Shown here: positions 50,608-58,595 of the stretch, piece after piece
How positions within the stretch are numbered: the stretch's first letter is position 1
How the letters are laid out: the number at the start of each line of letters is the position of its first letter
NCBI RefSeq assembly: GCF_013359595.1
Contig: NZ_JABFMP010000031.1
Coordinates: 19,443-83,442 of the forward strand
Source: Pseudomonas sp. C1C7
GTDB taxonomy: Bacteria; Pseudomonadota; Gammaproteobacteria; Pseudomonadales; Pseudomonadaceae
Length of the DNA: 64,000 nucleotides
Direction of reading: 5' to 3'
Notes under the pieces: model-generated
Databases searched by the model: none
What the model saw: only the letters and a program-made list of their open reading frames with translations
What the model was told of the DNA's origin: nothing
Program-made: the position numbers and the translations under genes

Positions 50608-51050
50608 CGGCGATTGCTCTGAATGATCTGTGGGATTTGGGCGGATTCCTACGAACCGTTTGCGCTTTGGCGAATTGCCCTACGCGATCTTCATCCCTGT
50701 CTGACTTCTTTTCCCTCTGAATGCCAGCAAAGTCCGTCGCGCTCGGCGTCGTAGGAGGTTTCCTTCAAGTTGTAGCGAAGTTCATGAACTGGTGGAGCGT
50801 GATGCTCGACGATAGCCTTTGGGATGTCACTGCACATTCAGTGGCAGGGTGTGGAAGCCCTCTATCGTTAGGCGCATCAAGTGCCGCCAGTTCGGCGTTC
50901 TATCGTCGATGTTTCATGGTGGCTGTGCGCGGGGCGCTTTCGAGCGCGCCGGGTGCCTAACGTCCCGGTCTTCCACACCTGTGCACAGCCGCCACCCATT
51001 GCGTGGAAGCGATGGTGGGCGTCATCCATCTCTACGTTAGGAATAAATCG
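50608..51050 (+). ncRNA. Structured leader upstream of the DUF6124-like gene (putative)
   Basis: This 443-base spacer is rich in paired segments. GTGTGGAAG (50849-50857) and CGTTAGGCGC (50866-50875) pair with CTTCCACAC (50970-50978) and the stretch ending GCCTAACG (50953-50962). A UUCG-loop hairpin (GCGCT-TTCG-AGCGC) lies at 50934-50947, and CATTGC/GCGATG closes a hairpin at 50990-51021. CCTAACG can instead pair with CGTTAGG at 51035-51041, which contains part of the ribosome binding site. A 79-codon open frame (50721-50960) ends inside this CCTAACG. I infer a regulatory RNA; no known class fits. Confidence 0.5.
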
Positions 51051-51374
51051 ATGAAAACACTGACTCCCGATCCACCCTACGAAAAGCCAAGCCCCAACCC
51101 CGACAACCGCTACATGGCCATGACCGGCAACTGCAACGACATGCCCACGCTGTTCGTCGACACCCACGCGCCGCTCGATGCCCTGATGGACGCGGCCAGC
51201 TATCGAATCCGTGCCGTGACGGAGGTCCTGGAGAATCTCTCCATGCGCGGCTCGATCGAATGCGAATCCTTCATCCTCAGCGACTTTGCCCTGCTGCTCG
51301 CCATTCCGTTGCGCGATGGGTGTGATGTGCTGGATGTGGTGAGGCGGCGGTTGCGGCGGATGGCTACCGAGTAG
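51051..51374 (+). CDS. DUF6124-like small protein
   Basis: This 107-residue protein resembles the DUF6124 group found in multiple copies in Pseudomonas genomes: a Pro/Asn-rich start (PDPPYEKPSPNPDNRY) followed by a helix bundle (DALMDAASYRIRAVTEVLENLSM and SDFALLLAIPLRDGCDVLDVV). Function is unknown. The AGGA ribosome binding site lies eight bases before the ATG, and is inside a segment that can pair with the leader. A run of REP elements follows. Confidence 0.65.
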   Translation: MKTLTPDPPYEKPSPNPDNRYMAMTGNCNDMPTLFVDTHAPLDALMDAASYRIRAVTEVLENLSMRGSIECESFILSDFALLLAIPLRDGCDVLDVVRRRLRRMATE

Positions 51375-51401
51375 TTAGAGCCGGATGTTTGTGTCGATTG
51401 A

Positions 51402-51510
51402 ACCGGCCTCTTCGCGGGCAAGCCTCGCTCCCACAGGGACCGAGTGAAGCCTGTGACAGCGCAATACCTGTGGGAGCGGGCTTGCCCGCGAAAAGGCCGG
51501 CACATCCAGC
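51402..51510. repeat. REPIN after the DUF6124-like gene
   Basis: CTTCGCGGGCAAGCCTCGCTC and the facing GGAGCGGGCTTGCCCGCGAA flank about 35 bases. The first arm carries an extra T (GCCTCGC). Confidence 0.88.
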
Positions 51511-51536
51511 ATCAAAATGCCTGACACTCCACAAAC

Positions 51537-51572
51537 CCTGTAGGAGCAAGGCTTGCCCGCGAAGGCGTCAGG
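51537..51572. repeat. Solitary REP arm
   Basis: CCTGTAGGAGCAAGGCTTGC followed by CCGCGAAGGC is a third REP arm with the same orientation as the second, giving a three-arm cluster with the preceding REPIN. Confidence 0.8.
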
Positions 51573-51576
51573 CCGG

Positions 51577-53367
51577 TCAGCGATGCCCTTCCAGCGCCTC
51601 AACCTCACGCACCGACGCCACCAGGCTATCAATCACATGCACGCTGAAACCCGGCACATTCTTGGCGTGATGCTTGGCCTGGGAAGCCATTTCCGCCAGT
51701 TGGCTGGCATCGATCGTGGTGCAGGTATCGGGGTGCAAATGCACCACGCCGATGGACAGGGACAACAGTGGAAACTCCTGGCGCACGCCCTGGCGGTTGG
51801 GGGCGATGAAGCAGCCGGCTTCGAGGTGTTCGCTGCGGTAGAAGCGCCGGCACTGGCCCTGGAAGTCCTCCAGCAGCTGGTTCAAACGTTTGCGCCAATC
51901 CTCCGGACCGAGCACCAGCAGGAAATCATCACCTCCGATATGGCCGACGAAATCCCGGGACGGGTCGACGCGGTCGTTCAGGCACTGCGCCAGGCACAGC
52001 AGCACTTCGTCGCCTCGTCCGTAACCGTAGATGTCGTTGAAGGGCTTGAAGCTGTCGATGTCGACGTAGCAGATCACCGACTCCCTTTGCTGTTGCAGCA
52101 GCCGCGTCAGGCATTGCTGGATCGGCACGTTGCCCGGCAGCAGGGTCAGGGGGTTGGCGTAGCGGGCCTGCTGGATCTTCAGTTCGGTGATCAGCTTGAG
52201 CACATCGATTACCCGGCCAAGGCCCAGATAGCCGCCGTTGAGGGTGATGATGAAATCTTCTTCGATACGCTGCCGGGCGCGGCTGGTGATCAGGCGGCTG
52301 ACCTGTTGCAGCGACTGGCTCATCTCGACGGCCAAAAAGTCATCGCTCATCAAACGGCTGATGGGCTTGCGGGCGAACAGGTCGGTGGCAAACGGCTTGA
52401 GCAGGGCATCCGAGAGTGAATGCCGATGGACGATGCCACAGGGCTGGCCGTGCTCGTCCAGCACCGCCAGCGAGTTCAGGTTGGCCTGGCGGCGGAAGGC
52501 TTCCAGCACGGTCGCCGTCGGCGTATCGCGGCCCACGGCGGGCTGATCGTTGAGCAGGGCGCTGAGGTCGCTGGCTTCTTCGCTCAGGACCACTGAGGTG
52601 TTGTCCTGCCTCGGCATCAGGCTGCGCGCATCCCGTGATGGATGTTCCTGGGGGCGGCAGAGCAGATAACCCTGGACCAGATCGACGCCCATTTCCGTCA
52701 GCACCGCCAGTTCTTCCGGCAATTCGATGCCTTCGGCGATCACCTGCGCCCGTGACGCCTTGGCGATCTGCAGGATCGAGCCGACGAATTCGCGCTTGAG
52801 CGCATCCTGATGAATGCCGTCGATGAAATGCCGGTCGATCTTCACGTAATCCGGGCGCAATTCGGACCACAGGCGCAGGCTCGAATAGCCCGCACCGAGG
52901 TCGTCCAGCGCAATGGAAAACCCCATCGCCCGGTAGTGATGCAGCGCGTTTTGCAGCAACTGGAAGTCGTCGATCGGCGTCTGTTCGGTGAGTTCGATGA
53001 CCACCTGACTCGGCGGAATCCCGTAGTCCTGCAGCAGTTGCAGGGTCCGGCCGGGCTGATGCGACGACTCGAGCAGGGATTCGGGCGACACGTTGAGGAA
53101 CAGTTTGCCGGGCAGTTGCTGTTCGCTGAAACGGCGGCAGGCGGTCTGTCGGCAGGCGATTTCCAGTTCGCTCAGGCGACCGGCCTGGCGGGCGACGGCG
53201 AACAGGGCGATGGGGGAATGCAGCGGGCTGTTGGACGGGCCGCGGCTCAGGGCTTCGTAGCCCAGAATCTGTCGTTCAGAGAGGCTGATGATCGGCTGGA
53301 ACAGGCTGTGCAAACCGCCTTGAGTCAGAATTGAGCTCAACGCACTCAGCTGTTCGGTTGTGGTCAT
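51577..53367 (-). CDS. EAL-CBS-GGDEF cyclic-di-GMP protein
   Basis: This 596-residue cytoplasmic protein has an N-terminal EAL phosphodiesterase domain with intact motifs (GYEALSRG at 36-43, VVIELTEQ, ALDDLGAGYSSL, YVKIDRHF, VIAEGIEL). Two CBS-like units follow (about 260-400, AVLDEHGQPCGIVHRHSL), then a GGDEF domain with the active site GGDDF (about 479). The inhibitory site before it reads PSRD instead of RxxD. The EAL part looks catalytically competent and the GGDEF part may be a cyclase without feedback or a GTP sensor. It lies next to prc, as in other Pseudomonas. Confidence 0.92.
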   Translation of the reverse strand: MTTTEQLSALSSILTQGGLHSLFQPIISLSERQILGYEALSRGPSNSPLHSPIALFAVARQAGRLSELEIACRQTACRRFSEQQLPGKLFLNVSPESLLESSHQPGRTLQLLQDYGIPPSQVVIELTEQTPIDDFQLLQNALHHYRAMGFSIALDDLGAGYSSLRLWSELRPDYVKIDRHFIDGIHQDALKREFVGSILQIAKASRAQVIAEGIELPEELAVLTEMGVDLVQGYLLCRPQEHPSRDARSLMPRQDNTSVVLSEEASDLSALLNDQPAVGRDTPTATVLEAFRRQANLNSLAVLDEHGQPCGIVHRHSLSDALLKPFATDLFARKPISRLMSDDFLAVEMSQSLQQVSRLITSRARQRIEEDFIITLNGGYLGLGRVIDVLKLITELKIQQARYANPLTLLPGNVPIQQCLTRLLQQQRESVICYVDIDSFKPFNDIYGYGRGDEVLLCLAQCLNDRVDPSRDFVGHIGGDDFLLVLGPEDWRKRLNQLLEDFQGQCRRFYRSEHLEAGCFIAPNRQGVRQEFPLLSLSIGVVHLHPDTCTTIDASQLAEMASQAKHHAKNVPGFSVHVIDSLVASVREVEALEGHR

Positions 53368-53499
53368 GGCGTTCTCTGGCGATAAAAAAAGGACCGGGCG
53401 GGCTCTTGTTAAGAGAGCATGCCCAGTCCTTTATTTCACGACAGGATGATGACTGTTTGATGACGATCCGGGGAGCGTCAGCACTAAATTGCCATCATC

Positions 53500-55581
53500 T
53501 CAGTGCTTGGCCACCGCCGTGTTGAGTTTCAGGTAGTCCAGCAGGATACGCCCGGTTTCGCTCAGGTAGGCGTCGTCTTCCGGTTTGACCTTGTCCGGCT
53601 CGGCCGCCGCGGCGTCTTCGTCTTCCTTCTTCAGCTCTTTGAGCGGCTCTTCGCCCTTGGCCTTGCGACGGATATTTTCCATGGCCAGTTGCTTGGCTTC
53701 GATGTCGGCGTGTTGCGCACGACGCTCGGCTTCATTGAGGCTGACGGTTTTTTCCGACATCAGCTTTTGCGCCAGGGCCAGCTTGTCGCGGATGAACACG
53801 AATTCCGCGTCCTTGGCCGTACGCACGTCATGCTCGGACTTGAGTTGAGTGATGTACGGCTTGAACGGGTCGACCGCAGGCTTGATCGCCGCCTTGATGG
53901 TGTCCCATGGCATGGCTTCCGGCAGGGCGCTTTCGCCGATTTCCTTAGTGTCGATGATCGACGGGTAATCGATGTCCGGCAGTACGCCCTGGTGCTGGGT
54001 GCTCTGGCCGGATACGCGGTAGAACTTGGCCAGGGTCAGTTTCAGCTCGCCATGGTTCAGCGGCTGGATGGTCTGAACGGTGCCCTTGCCGAAGGTCTGG
54101 CCGCCGATGATCAGTGCGCGGTGGTAGTCCTGCATGGCGCCGGCAAAAATCTCCGAAGCCGAGGCGGACAGGCGGTTGACCAGCAACGCCATCGGGCCTT
54201 TGTAGAAGGCGCCCGGGTTTTCATCTTCGAGTACGTCGACACGGCCGTCGGCGTTACGCACCAGCACGGTCGGGCCCTTGTCGATGAACAGGCTGGTCAG
54301 CTCGGTGGCTTCCTGCAGGGAGCCGCCGCCGTTGTTGCGCAGGTCGATGACCACGCCGTCGACTTTCTCTTTCTGCAGTTCGGTCAGCAGCTTCTTCACA
54401 TCGCGAGTGGTGCTCTTGTAGTCCGGATCACCGGCGCGGAACGCCTTGAAGTCCAGATAGAAGGCCGGGATCTCGATGATGCCGAGCTTGTAGTCCTTGC
54501 CATCCTGCTTGAGGTTGAGCACCGACTTCTGCACGGCCTGGTCTTCGAGCTTCACCGCTTCGCGAGTGATCGGCACGATCTTGCTGGTCTGGTCGTTCGG
54601 CGCGTTGCTGGCCGGAATCACTTCCAGGCGCACCACGGTGCCTTTCGGACCACGGATCAGCTTGACCACTTCGTCCAGGCGCCAGCCCACCACGTCGACC
54701 ATTTCTTTGTTGCCCTGGGCAACGCCGATGATCTTGTCGGCCGGGGCGACCAGTTTGGTCTTGTCCGCCGGGCCTGCCGGCACCAGGCGCACGATCTTCA
54801 CTTGATCGTTGTCGCTCTGCAGCACGGCACCGATCCCTTCCAGGGACAGGCTCATGTTGATGTCGAAGTTTTCCGCATTATCCGGCGACAGATAGTTGGT
54901 GTGCGGATCGTAGGACATGGCGAAGGTGTTGATGTACGCCTGGAAGATGTCCTCGGCACGGGTCTGGTCCAGTCGCGCCAGCTGGTTCTTGTAGCGCTTG
55001 ATCAGCGTTTCCTGGATCTGCTTGGGATCCTTGCCGGCGATCTTCTGCCGCAGAACCTCGTCCTTGACGCGCTTGCGCCACAGGTCGTCGAGTTCAGCGG
55101 TGGACTTGAGCCAAGGGGCGTCCTTGCGGTCGATCAGCAAGGTTTCCCTGGTGGTGAAGTCGATCTTGTCGACGCCTTTGTTCAGCTCGGCAAGGGCGAA
55201 GTCCAGACGCGCTTTTACGCGGTCCAGATAGCGCTTGTAGATGGTGAACCCGGCGTTGAGGTCGCCGCTCTTGAGGAAGTCGTCGAACTGGGTCTTCCAC
55301 TTGTCGAATTCGGCGATGTCGCTGGCCATGAAATAGCTGCGCGACGGATCGAGCAATTTCAGGTAGCTGTCGTAAATGATGACCGAGCGCGCATCGTCCA
55401 GCGGCGGCTTGCTGTAGTGGTGGCGCTTGAGCAGTTCCACGACATTCAGACTGGCGATGACTTCGTCACGATCGGGTTGGAGCTTGTCCCAACTGTTGGC
55501 TGCAAAGGAGCTGCTCGACAACGGCAGCAGGCCGATACCGATGAAAAGGGCGAGGGCAGTGCTGGGGAACAAACGCTTCAT
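53500..55581 (-). CDS. prc: Carboxy-terminal processing (tail-specific) protease Prc
   Basis: This 693-residue periplasmic protease has a signal peptide (LALFIGIGLLPLSSSSFA), an N-terminal Tsp helical domain, a PDZ domain (LSLEGIGAVLQSDNDQVKIVRLVPAGPADK), and an S41 catalytic domain. The catalytic Ser is in RLSASASEIFAGAMQDY and the Lys in GGQTFGKGTVQ. In P. aeruginosa the homologue AlgO/Prc degrades truncated MucA. Starts at 55581 (with a clean signal peptide) and 55614 are both possible because neither has a strong ribosome binding site. A terminator-like hairpin lies upstream. Confidence 0.94.
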   Translation of the reverse strand: MKRLFPSTALALFIGIGLLPLSSSSFAANSWDKLQPDRDEVIASLNVVELLKRHHYSKPPLDDARSVIIYDSYLKLLDPSRSYFMASDIAEFDKWKTQFDDFLKSGDLNAGFTIYKRYLDRVKARLDFALAELNKGVDKIDFTTRETLLIDRKDAPWLKSTAELDDLWRKRVKDEVLRQKIAGKDPKQIQETLIKRYKNQLARLDQTRAEDIFQAYINTFAMSYDPHTNYLSPDNAENFDINMSLSLEGIGAVLQSDNDQVKIVRLVPAGPADKTKLVAPADKIIGVAQGNKEMVDVVGWRLDEVVKLIRGPKGTVVRLEVIPASNAPNDQTSKIVPITREAVKLEDQAVQKSVLNLKQDGKDYKLGIIEIPAFYLDFKAFRAGDPDYKSTTRDVKKLLTELQKEKVDGVVIDLRNNGGGSLQEATELTSLFIDKGPTVLVRNADGRVDVLEDENPGAFYKGPMALLVNRLSASASEIFAGAMQDYHRALIIGGQTFGKGTVQTIQPLNHGELKLTLAKFYRVSGQSTQHQGVLPDIDYPSIIDTKEIGESALPEAMPWDTIKAAIKPAVDPFKPYITQLKSEHDVRTAKDAEFVFIRDKLALAQKLMSEKTVSLNEAERRAQHADIEAKQLAMENIRRKAKGEEPLKELKKEDEDAAAAEPDKVKPEDDAYLSETGRILLDYLKLNTAVAKH

Positions 55582-55664
55582 GTTGATTCGACGCGGGGAC
55601 AATTGATAACGCATATTAGGCCGTCTTTGAAGTCGCCGGTTCCACAAGAGCCGGTCGCATAATG

Positions 55665-55693
55665 CAAAAAGCCCGGCGCTAGCGCTTCGGGCT
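55665..55693 (-). terminator. Terminator-like hairpin in the prc/oxidoreductase spacer
   Basis: Read on the minus strand, AGCCCG-AAGC-GCTAGC-GC-CGGGCT forms a hairpin followed by TTTTT. It lies 84 bases upstream of the prc start codon in a divergent spacer, where no minus-strand gene needs a terminator. Confidence 0.6.
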
Positions 55694-55719
55694 CAGTCCA
55701 GACTCACTATGGAGGCACT

Positions 55720-56682
55720 GTGAAAGCATTGCAAGGCGTTGACGGTCAAGTGGCGTGGGTAGAACAGCCCGCTCCTGCATGCGATGCAGGGCAAGTTCGT
55801 ATTCGAGTGGCGGCCGCGGGACTCAATCGCGCCGATTTGTTGCAGAAGGCCGGTCTGTATCCACCGCCACCGGGTGCCAGCGAGGTGCTCGGTCTAGAGT
55901 GTTCGGGGGTGATCAGCGAGGTCGGGCCGGGCTCTTCCTGGCAGGTGGGCGATCGGGTTTGCGCCTTGCTGGCCGGGGGCGGGATGGCCGAAGAGGTGGT
56001 CGTCGACGGACGGCACGTGCTGCCGGTTCCCGACGAAATGACGCTGGCCGAAGCCGCTGCGGTGCCGGAAGTCTATGCGACGGTGTGGCTGAATCTGTTT
56101 CAACTGGCGGCGCTCAAACCGGGCGAGAAAGTATTGCTGCATGCCGGGGCAAGTGGCATCGGTTCAGCCGCCATTCAGCTGTGCAAGGCGTTTGGCAACC
56201 CGTGCTGGGTGAGTGTCGGCTCTGCCGAGCGCCTGGCCTATTGCGAAGCGCTCGGCGCCCAGGGCGGCGTGGTGCGCACGGATGATATGGAGGCACTGCG
56301 CGGGCTGGGGCCGTTCGATGTGATTCTCGACCCGGTGGGTGGTCATTATGCGGCGCTGAACGTGAAGCTGCTGGCTGGTGACGGGCGCTGGGTGCTGATC
56401 GGGTTGATGGGGGGGCGCGAGGCCAAGCTGGATTTGGCGCAGATTCTGTCCAAGCGCGTGCAACTGCTGGGCTCGACCTTGCGTAGCCGCAGTGATCAGT
56501 TCAAGGCGGATCTGTTCAGTGATCTGAGCCAGCATGTGTGGCCGTTGTTTGCTGAAAAGCGCTTGAGTCCGCAACTGGCCAAAACCTTCCCGATTGAAGA
56601 GGCCGATGCGGCGTTTGCCGAGTTGGCGAGCAATACGGTGGCGGGGAAGGTGGTGTTGGTGATTGATTCGAGTCTGGGCTGA
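55720..56682 (+). CDS. NAD(P)H quinone oxidoreductase (PIG3/Qor family)
   Basis: This 320-residue zinc-independent medium-chain dehydrogenase shows AAAGLNRADLLQKAGLYPPPPG, the quinone oxidoreductase (PIG3) signature, and a nucleotide-binding region LLHAGASGIGSAAIQLCKAFG. The catalytic zinc ligands of alcohol dehydrogenases are missing, as expected. It reduces quinones or enones with NADPH in the cytoplasm. GTG is the start, with GGAGG four bases before it. It is divergent from prc. Confidence 0.92.
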   Translation: MKALQGVDGQVAWVEQPAPACDAGQVRIRVAAAGLNRADLLQKAGLYPPPPGASEVLGLECSGVISEVGPGSSWQVGDRVCALLAGGGMAEEVVVDGRHVLPVPDEMTLAEAAAVPEVYATVWLNLFQLAALKPGEKVLLHAGASGIGSAAIQLCKAFGNPCWVSVGSAERLAYCEALGAQGGVVRTDDMEALRGLGPFDVILDPVGGHYAALNVKLLAGDGRWVLIGLMGGREAKLDLAQILSKRVQLLGSTLRSRSDQFKADLFSDLSQHVWPLFAEKRLSPQLAKTFPIEEADAAFAELASNTVAGKVVLVIDSSLG

Positions 56683-56708
56683 CACCGTCAGAAGCTGTGG
56701 GCAAAAAA

Positions 56709-56810
56709 CTGTGGGAGCGGGCTTGCCCGCGATGGCGTCAGTCAGGCCGACATTGATGTTGGATGTACCGGCCTCTTCGCGGGCAAGCCCGCTCCCACAG
56801 GGTTTAGTGT
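56709..56810. repeat. REPIN between the oxidoreductase and HAD genes
   Basis: TGTGGGAGCGGGCTTGCCCGC and the facing GCGGGCAAGCCCGCTCCCACA flank about 42 bases, outward orientation relative to the other copies, between convergent genes. Confidence 0.9.
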
Positions 56811-56831
56811 TTCCACAGGGTTTTGTAATAG

Positions 56832-57485
56832 CTATTTCCAGAGATGGATCGGCCAGCCCGCCTTCTCGGCCTGCTCACGCAGCGTCGGGTCAGGGTTGAC
56901 CACGTGCGGGTAGTCCACCTTCTGCAACAGCGGCAAATCATTGCGTGAGTCGGAGTAGAAGCTCGCGCCCTCAAGGTTTTCTTCTTCGGCATCCAGCCAT
57001 TCCAGCAACCGGGTGATTTTGCCTTCGCGGTAGGTCAGGGTGCCGACGGTCTTGCCAGTGTAAAAACCGTTTACCACTTCCAGATCGATCCCCAGGATTT
57101 CGTCGATGCCCAACCGTTCGGCGATCGGGGCGACCAGGTGCACGCCCGAGGCCGAGATCACCAGGATGCGGTCGCCGGCCTTGCGATGGGCGGCGATGGT
57201 CTTGGTGGCGTCGCTGAAGATGATCGGTTCGATGAAGTCTTCCACCCAGGGGCCGACCAGGTGCTCGACCTCTGCTGGTGTGCGGCCGATCAAGGGTTCC
57301 AGGCTGAAGGCCATGTAGTCCTCCATCGCCAGATGTCCTCTGCCGTAGGCATCCATCAGTTCCTTGTCGCGACGCAGGAAGGATTCGCCGTCGACCCAGC
57401 CGAGGCGGACCATCTGTTCGCTCCACAACGAGGCGCAGTCGCCGTGGATCAGGGTTTCGTCCAGATCAAAAATTGCCAGGGACAT
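56832..57485 (-). CDS. HAD-IB family hydrolase (SerB-like phosphatase)
   Basis: This 217-residue protein has the four HAD motifs: FDLDETLIHGD with both catalytic Asp, ISASGVHLV as motif II, a Lys in EGKITRL, and YSDSRNDLPLL as motif IV. The cap region (SLWSEQMVRLGWVDG) and overall size resemble phosphoserine-phosphatase-like HAD-IB proteins. The true substrate is unknown. It follows the ABC transporter ATPase gene on the same strand, but an inverted repeat with tandem TTGAAGC units stands between them. Confidence 0.9.
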   Translation of the reverse strand: MSLAIFDLDETLIHGDCASLWSEQMVRLGWVDGESFLRRDKELMDAYGRGHLAMEDYMAFSLEPLIGRTPAEVEHLVGPWVEDFIEPIIFSDATKTIAAHRKAGDRILVISASGVHLVAPIAERLGIDEILGIDLEVVNGFYTGKTVGTLTYREGKITRLLEWLDAEEENLEGASFYSDSRNDLPLLQKVDYPHVVNPDPTLREQAEKAGWPIHLWK

Positions 57486-57498
57486 GGGGGGCTCTCGG

Positions 57499-57606
57499 TG
57501 AGAGCAGCTTCAAGCTGTGAGCTTCAAGCTGCAAGAATGGGATGAGTTGCCGAGCAGTGTACGACTTGAAGCTTGAAGCTTGAAGCTTGAAGCTTGCAGC
57601 TGCTCT
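57499..57606. repeat. Inverted and tandem repeat of TTGAAGC units
   Basis: At 57565-57596 the 7-base unit CTTGAAG/GCTTGAA is repeated about four times. The left arm AGAGCAGCTTCAAGCTGTGAG plus GCTTCAAGCTGCAAG (57501-57535) is largely complementary to CTTGCAGCTGCTCT on the right. The element can form a long hairpin between the HAD and ABC ATPase genes and reaches the ATPase stop codon. Confidence 0.85.
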
Positions 57607-58595
57607 CAAGCCACCTCACGCAGGGCTGTCGGATCGATGGAAAGCGCCAGGCGCTGACCATCGGGATGCAGATCGGCGCCCGAGCGGTTGAGCACGTCCA
57701 CCACCAATTCCACGCCCCGGGCCTCGACCCGATAGCGGATCACGTTGCCCAGCAGGCTGTGGCTGCGCACCTGAGCGTCCAGCTCGCCGTTGAGGCTCAG
57801 CTGGATCGCCTCCGGGCGAATCGCGATGCGGTGGTTGATCGGCCGCTGCAACAGCTTCGATGCGCTCTCGGCGTCCAGCAGGTTGTAGTTGCCGATGAAG
57901 CCGGCGGCGAACACATCCACCGGGGCGGTGTAGAGGGTTTCGGCGTCGCCGCTTTGTACGATTTTTCCCTGATTCATCAGAAAAATCCGGTCGGACATGG
58001 TCAGGGCTTCTTCCTGATCGTGTGTGACGAAAATCGTGGTCAGGCCGAGTTCGCGCTGGATCTGACGGATCTGCTCGCGCAGGTGCTTGCGAATCCGCGC
58101 ATCCAGCGCCGACAGCGGCTCATCCAGCAGCAACAGCCGCGGGCGGGTTACCAGCGAGCGAGCGAGGGCGACGCGCTGGCACTGGCCGCCGGACATCTGA
58201 TGGGGATAGCGGGTGGCAAAGTCCTGCAGCTCCACCAATCGCAGCACTTCGGCCACGCGTTTCTGGCTGTCGTCGGCGTTGACCTTCTGCATGCGCAGAC
58301 CGAAGGCGACGTTTTGCTCCACGGTCATGTTGGGGAACAGCGCATAGCTCTGGAACACCATGCCGATCCCGCGCTTCTGCGGGCTCAGGGGCACGATGTC
58401 GACACCGTCGAGGAGGATCTTGCCACCGTCCACCGGCGTCAGCCCGGCGATGCAGCGCAGCAGCGTGGATTTACCGCAGCCGGACGGGCCGAGCAGGGTG
58501 ACGAACTCGCCTTTCTGGATCTCGCAGTTGATGTCGCTGAACACCGTGGTGCCGGCGTAATTCTTTTGCAGATGTTGGACGCTGACATAGCTCAT
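57606..58595 (-). CDS. ABC transporter ATP-binding protein (PotA/FbpC type)
   Basis: This 329-residue ATPase shows Walker A LLGPSGCGKSTLLR, the Q-loop VFQSYALFPNMTV, the signature QMSGGQCQRVALAR (SGGQ), Walker B LLLLDEPLSALD, and the switch His in FVTHDQEEAL. A C-terminal TOBE-like regulatory domain follows (AIRPEAIQLS). It powers the two permeases encoded next to it. The ATG overlaps the stop of the downstream-listed permease gene by 4 bases. The frame is open upstream but inside that gene. Confidence 0.94.
   Translation of the reverse strand: MSYVSVQHLQKNYAGTTVFSDINCEIQKGEFVTLLGPSGCGKSTLLRCIAGLTPVDGGKILLDGVDIVPLSPQKRGIGMVFQSYALFPNMTVEQNVAFGLRMQKVNADDSQKRVAEVLRLVELQDFATRYPHQMSGGQCQRVALARSLVTRPRLLLLDEPLSALDARIRKHLREQIRQIQRELGLTTIFVTHDQEEALTMSDRIFLMNQGKIVQSGDAETLYTAPVDVFAAGFIGNYNLLDAESASKLLQRPINHRIAIRPEAIQLSLNGELDAQVRSHSLLGNVIRYRVEARGVELVVDVLNRSGADLHPDGQRLALSIDPTALREVA

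Noticed and set aside
51402..51572. Clustered repeats as a possible CRISPR array
   Set aside because: The units are inverted REP arms with irregular spacing, not direct repeats with unique equal-length spacers.
53503..55662. A 719-codon open frame antisense to prc
   Set aside because: It is the mirror frame of a GC-rich gene. The product has no signal, motif or ribosome binding site, and prc on the other strand is unambiguous.
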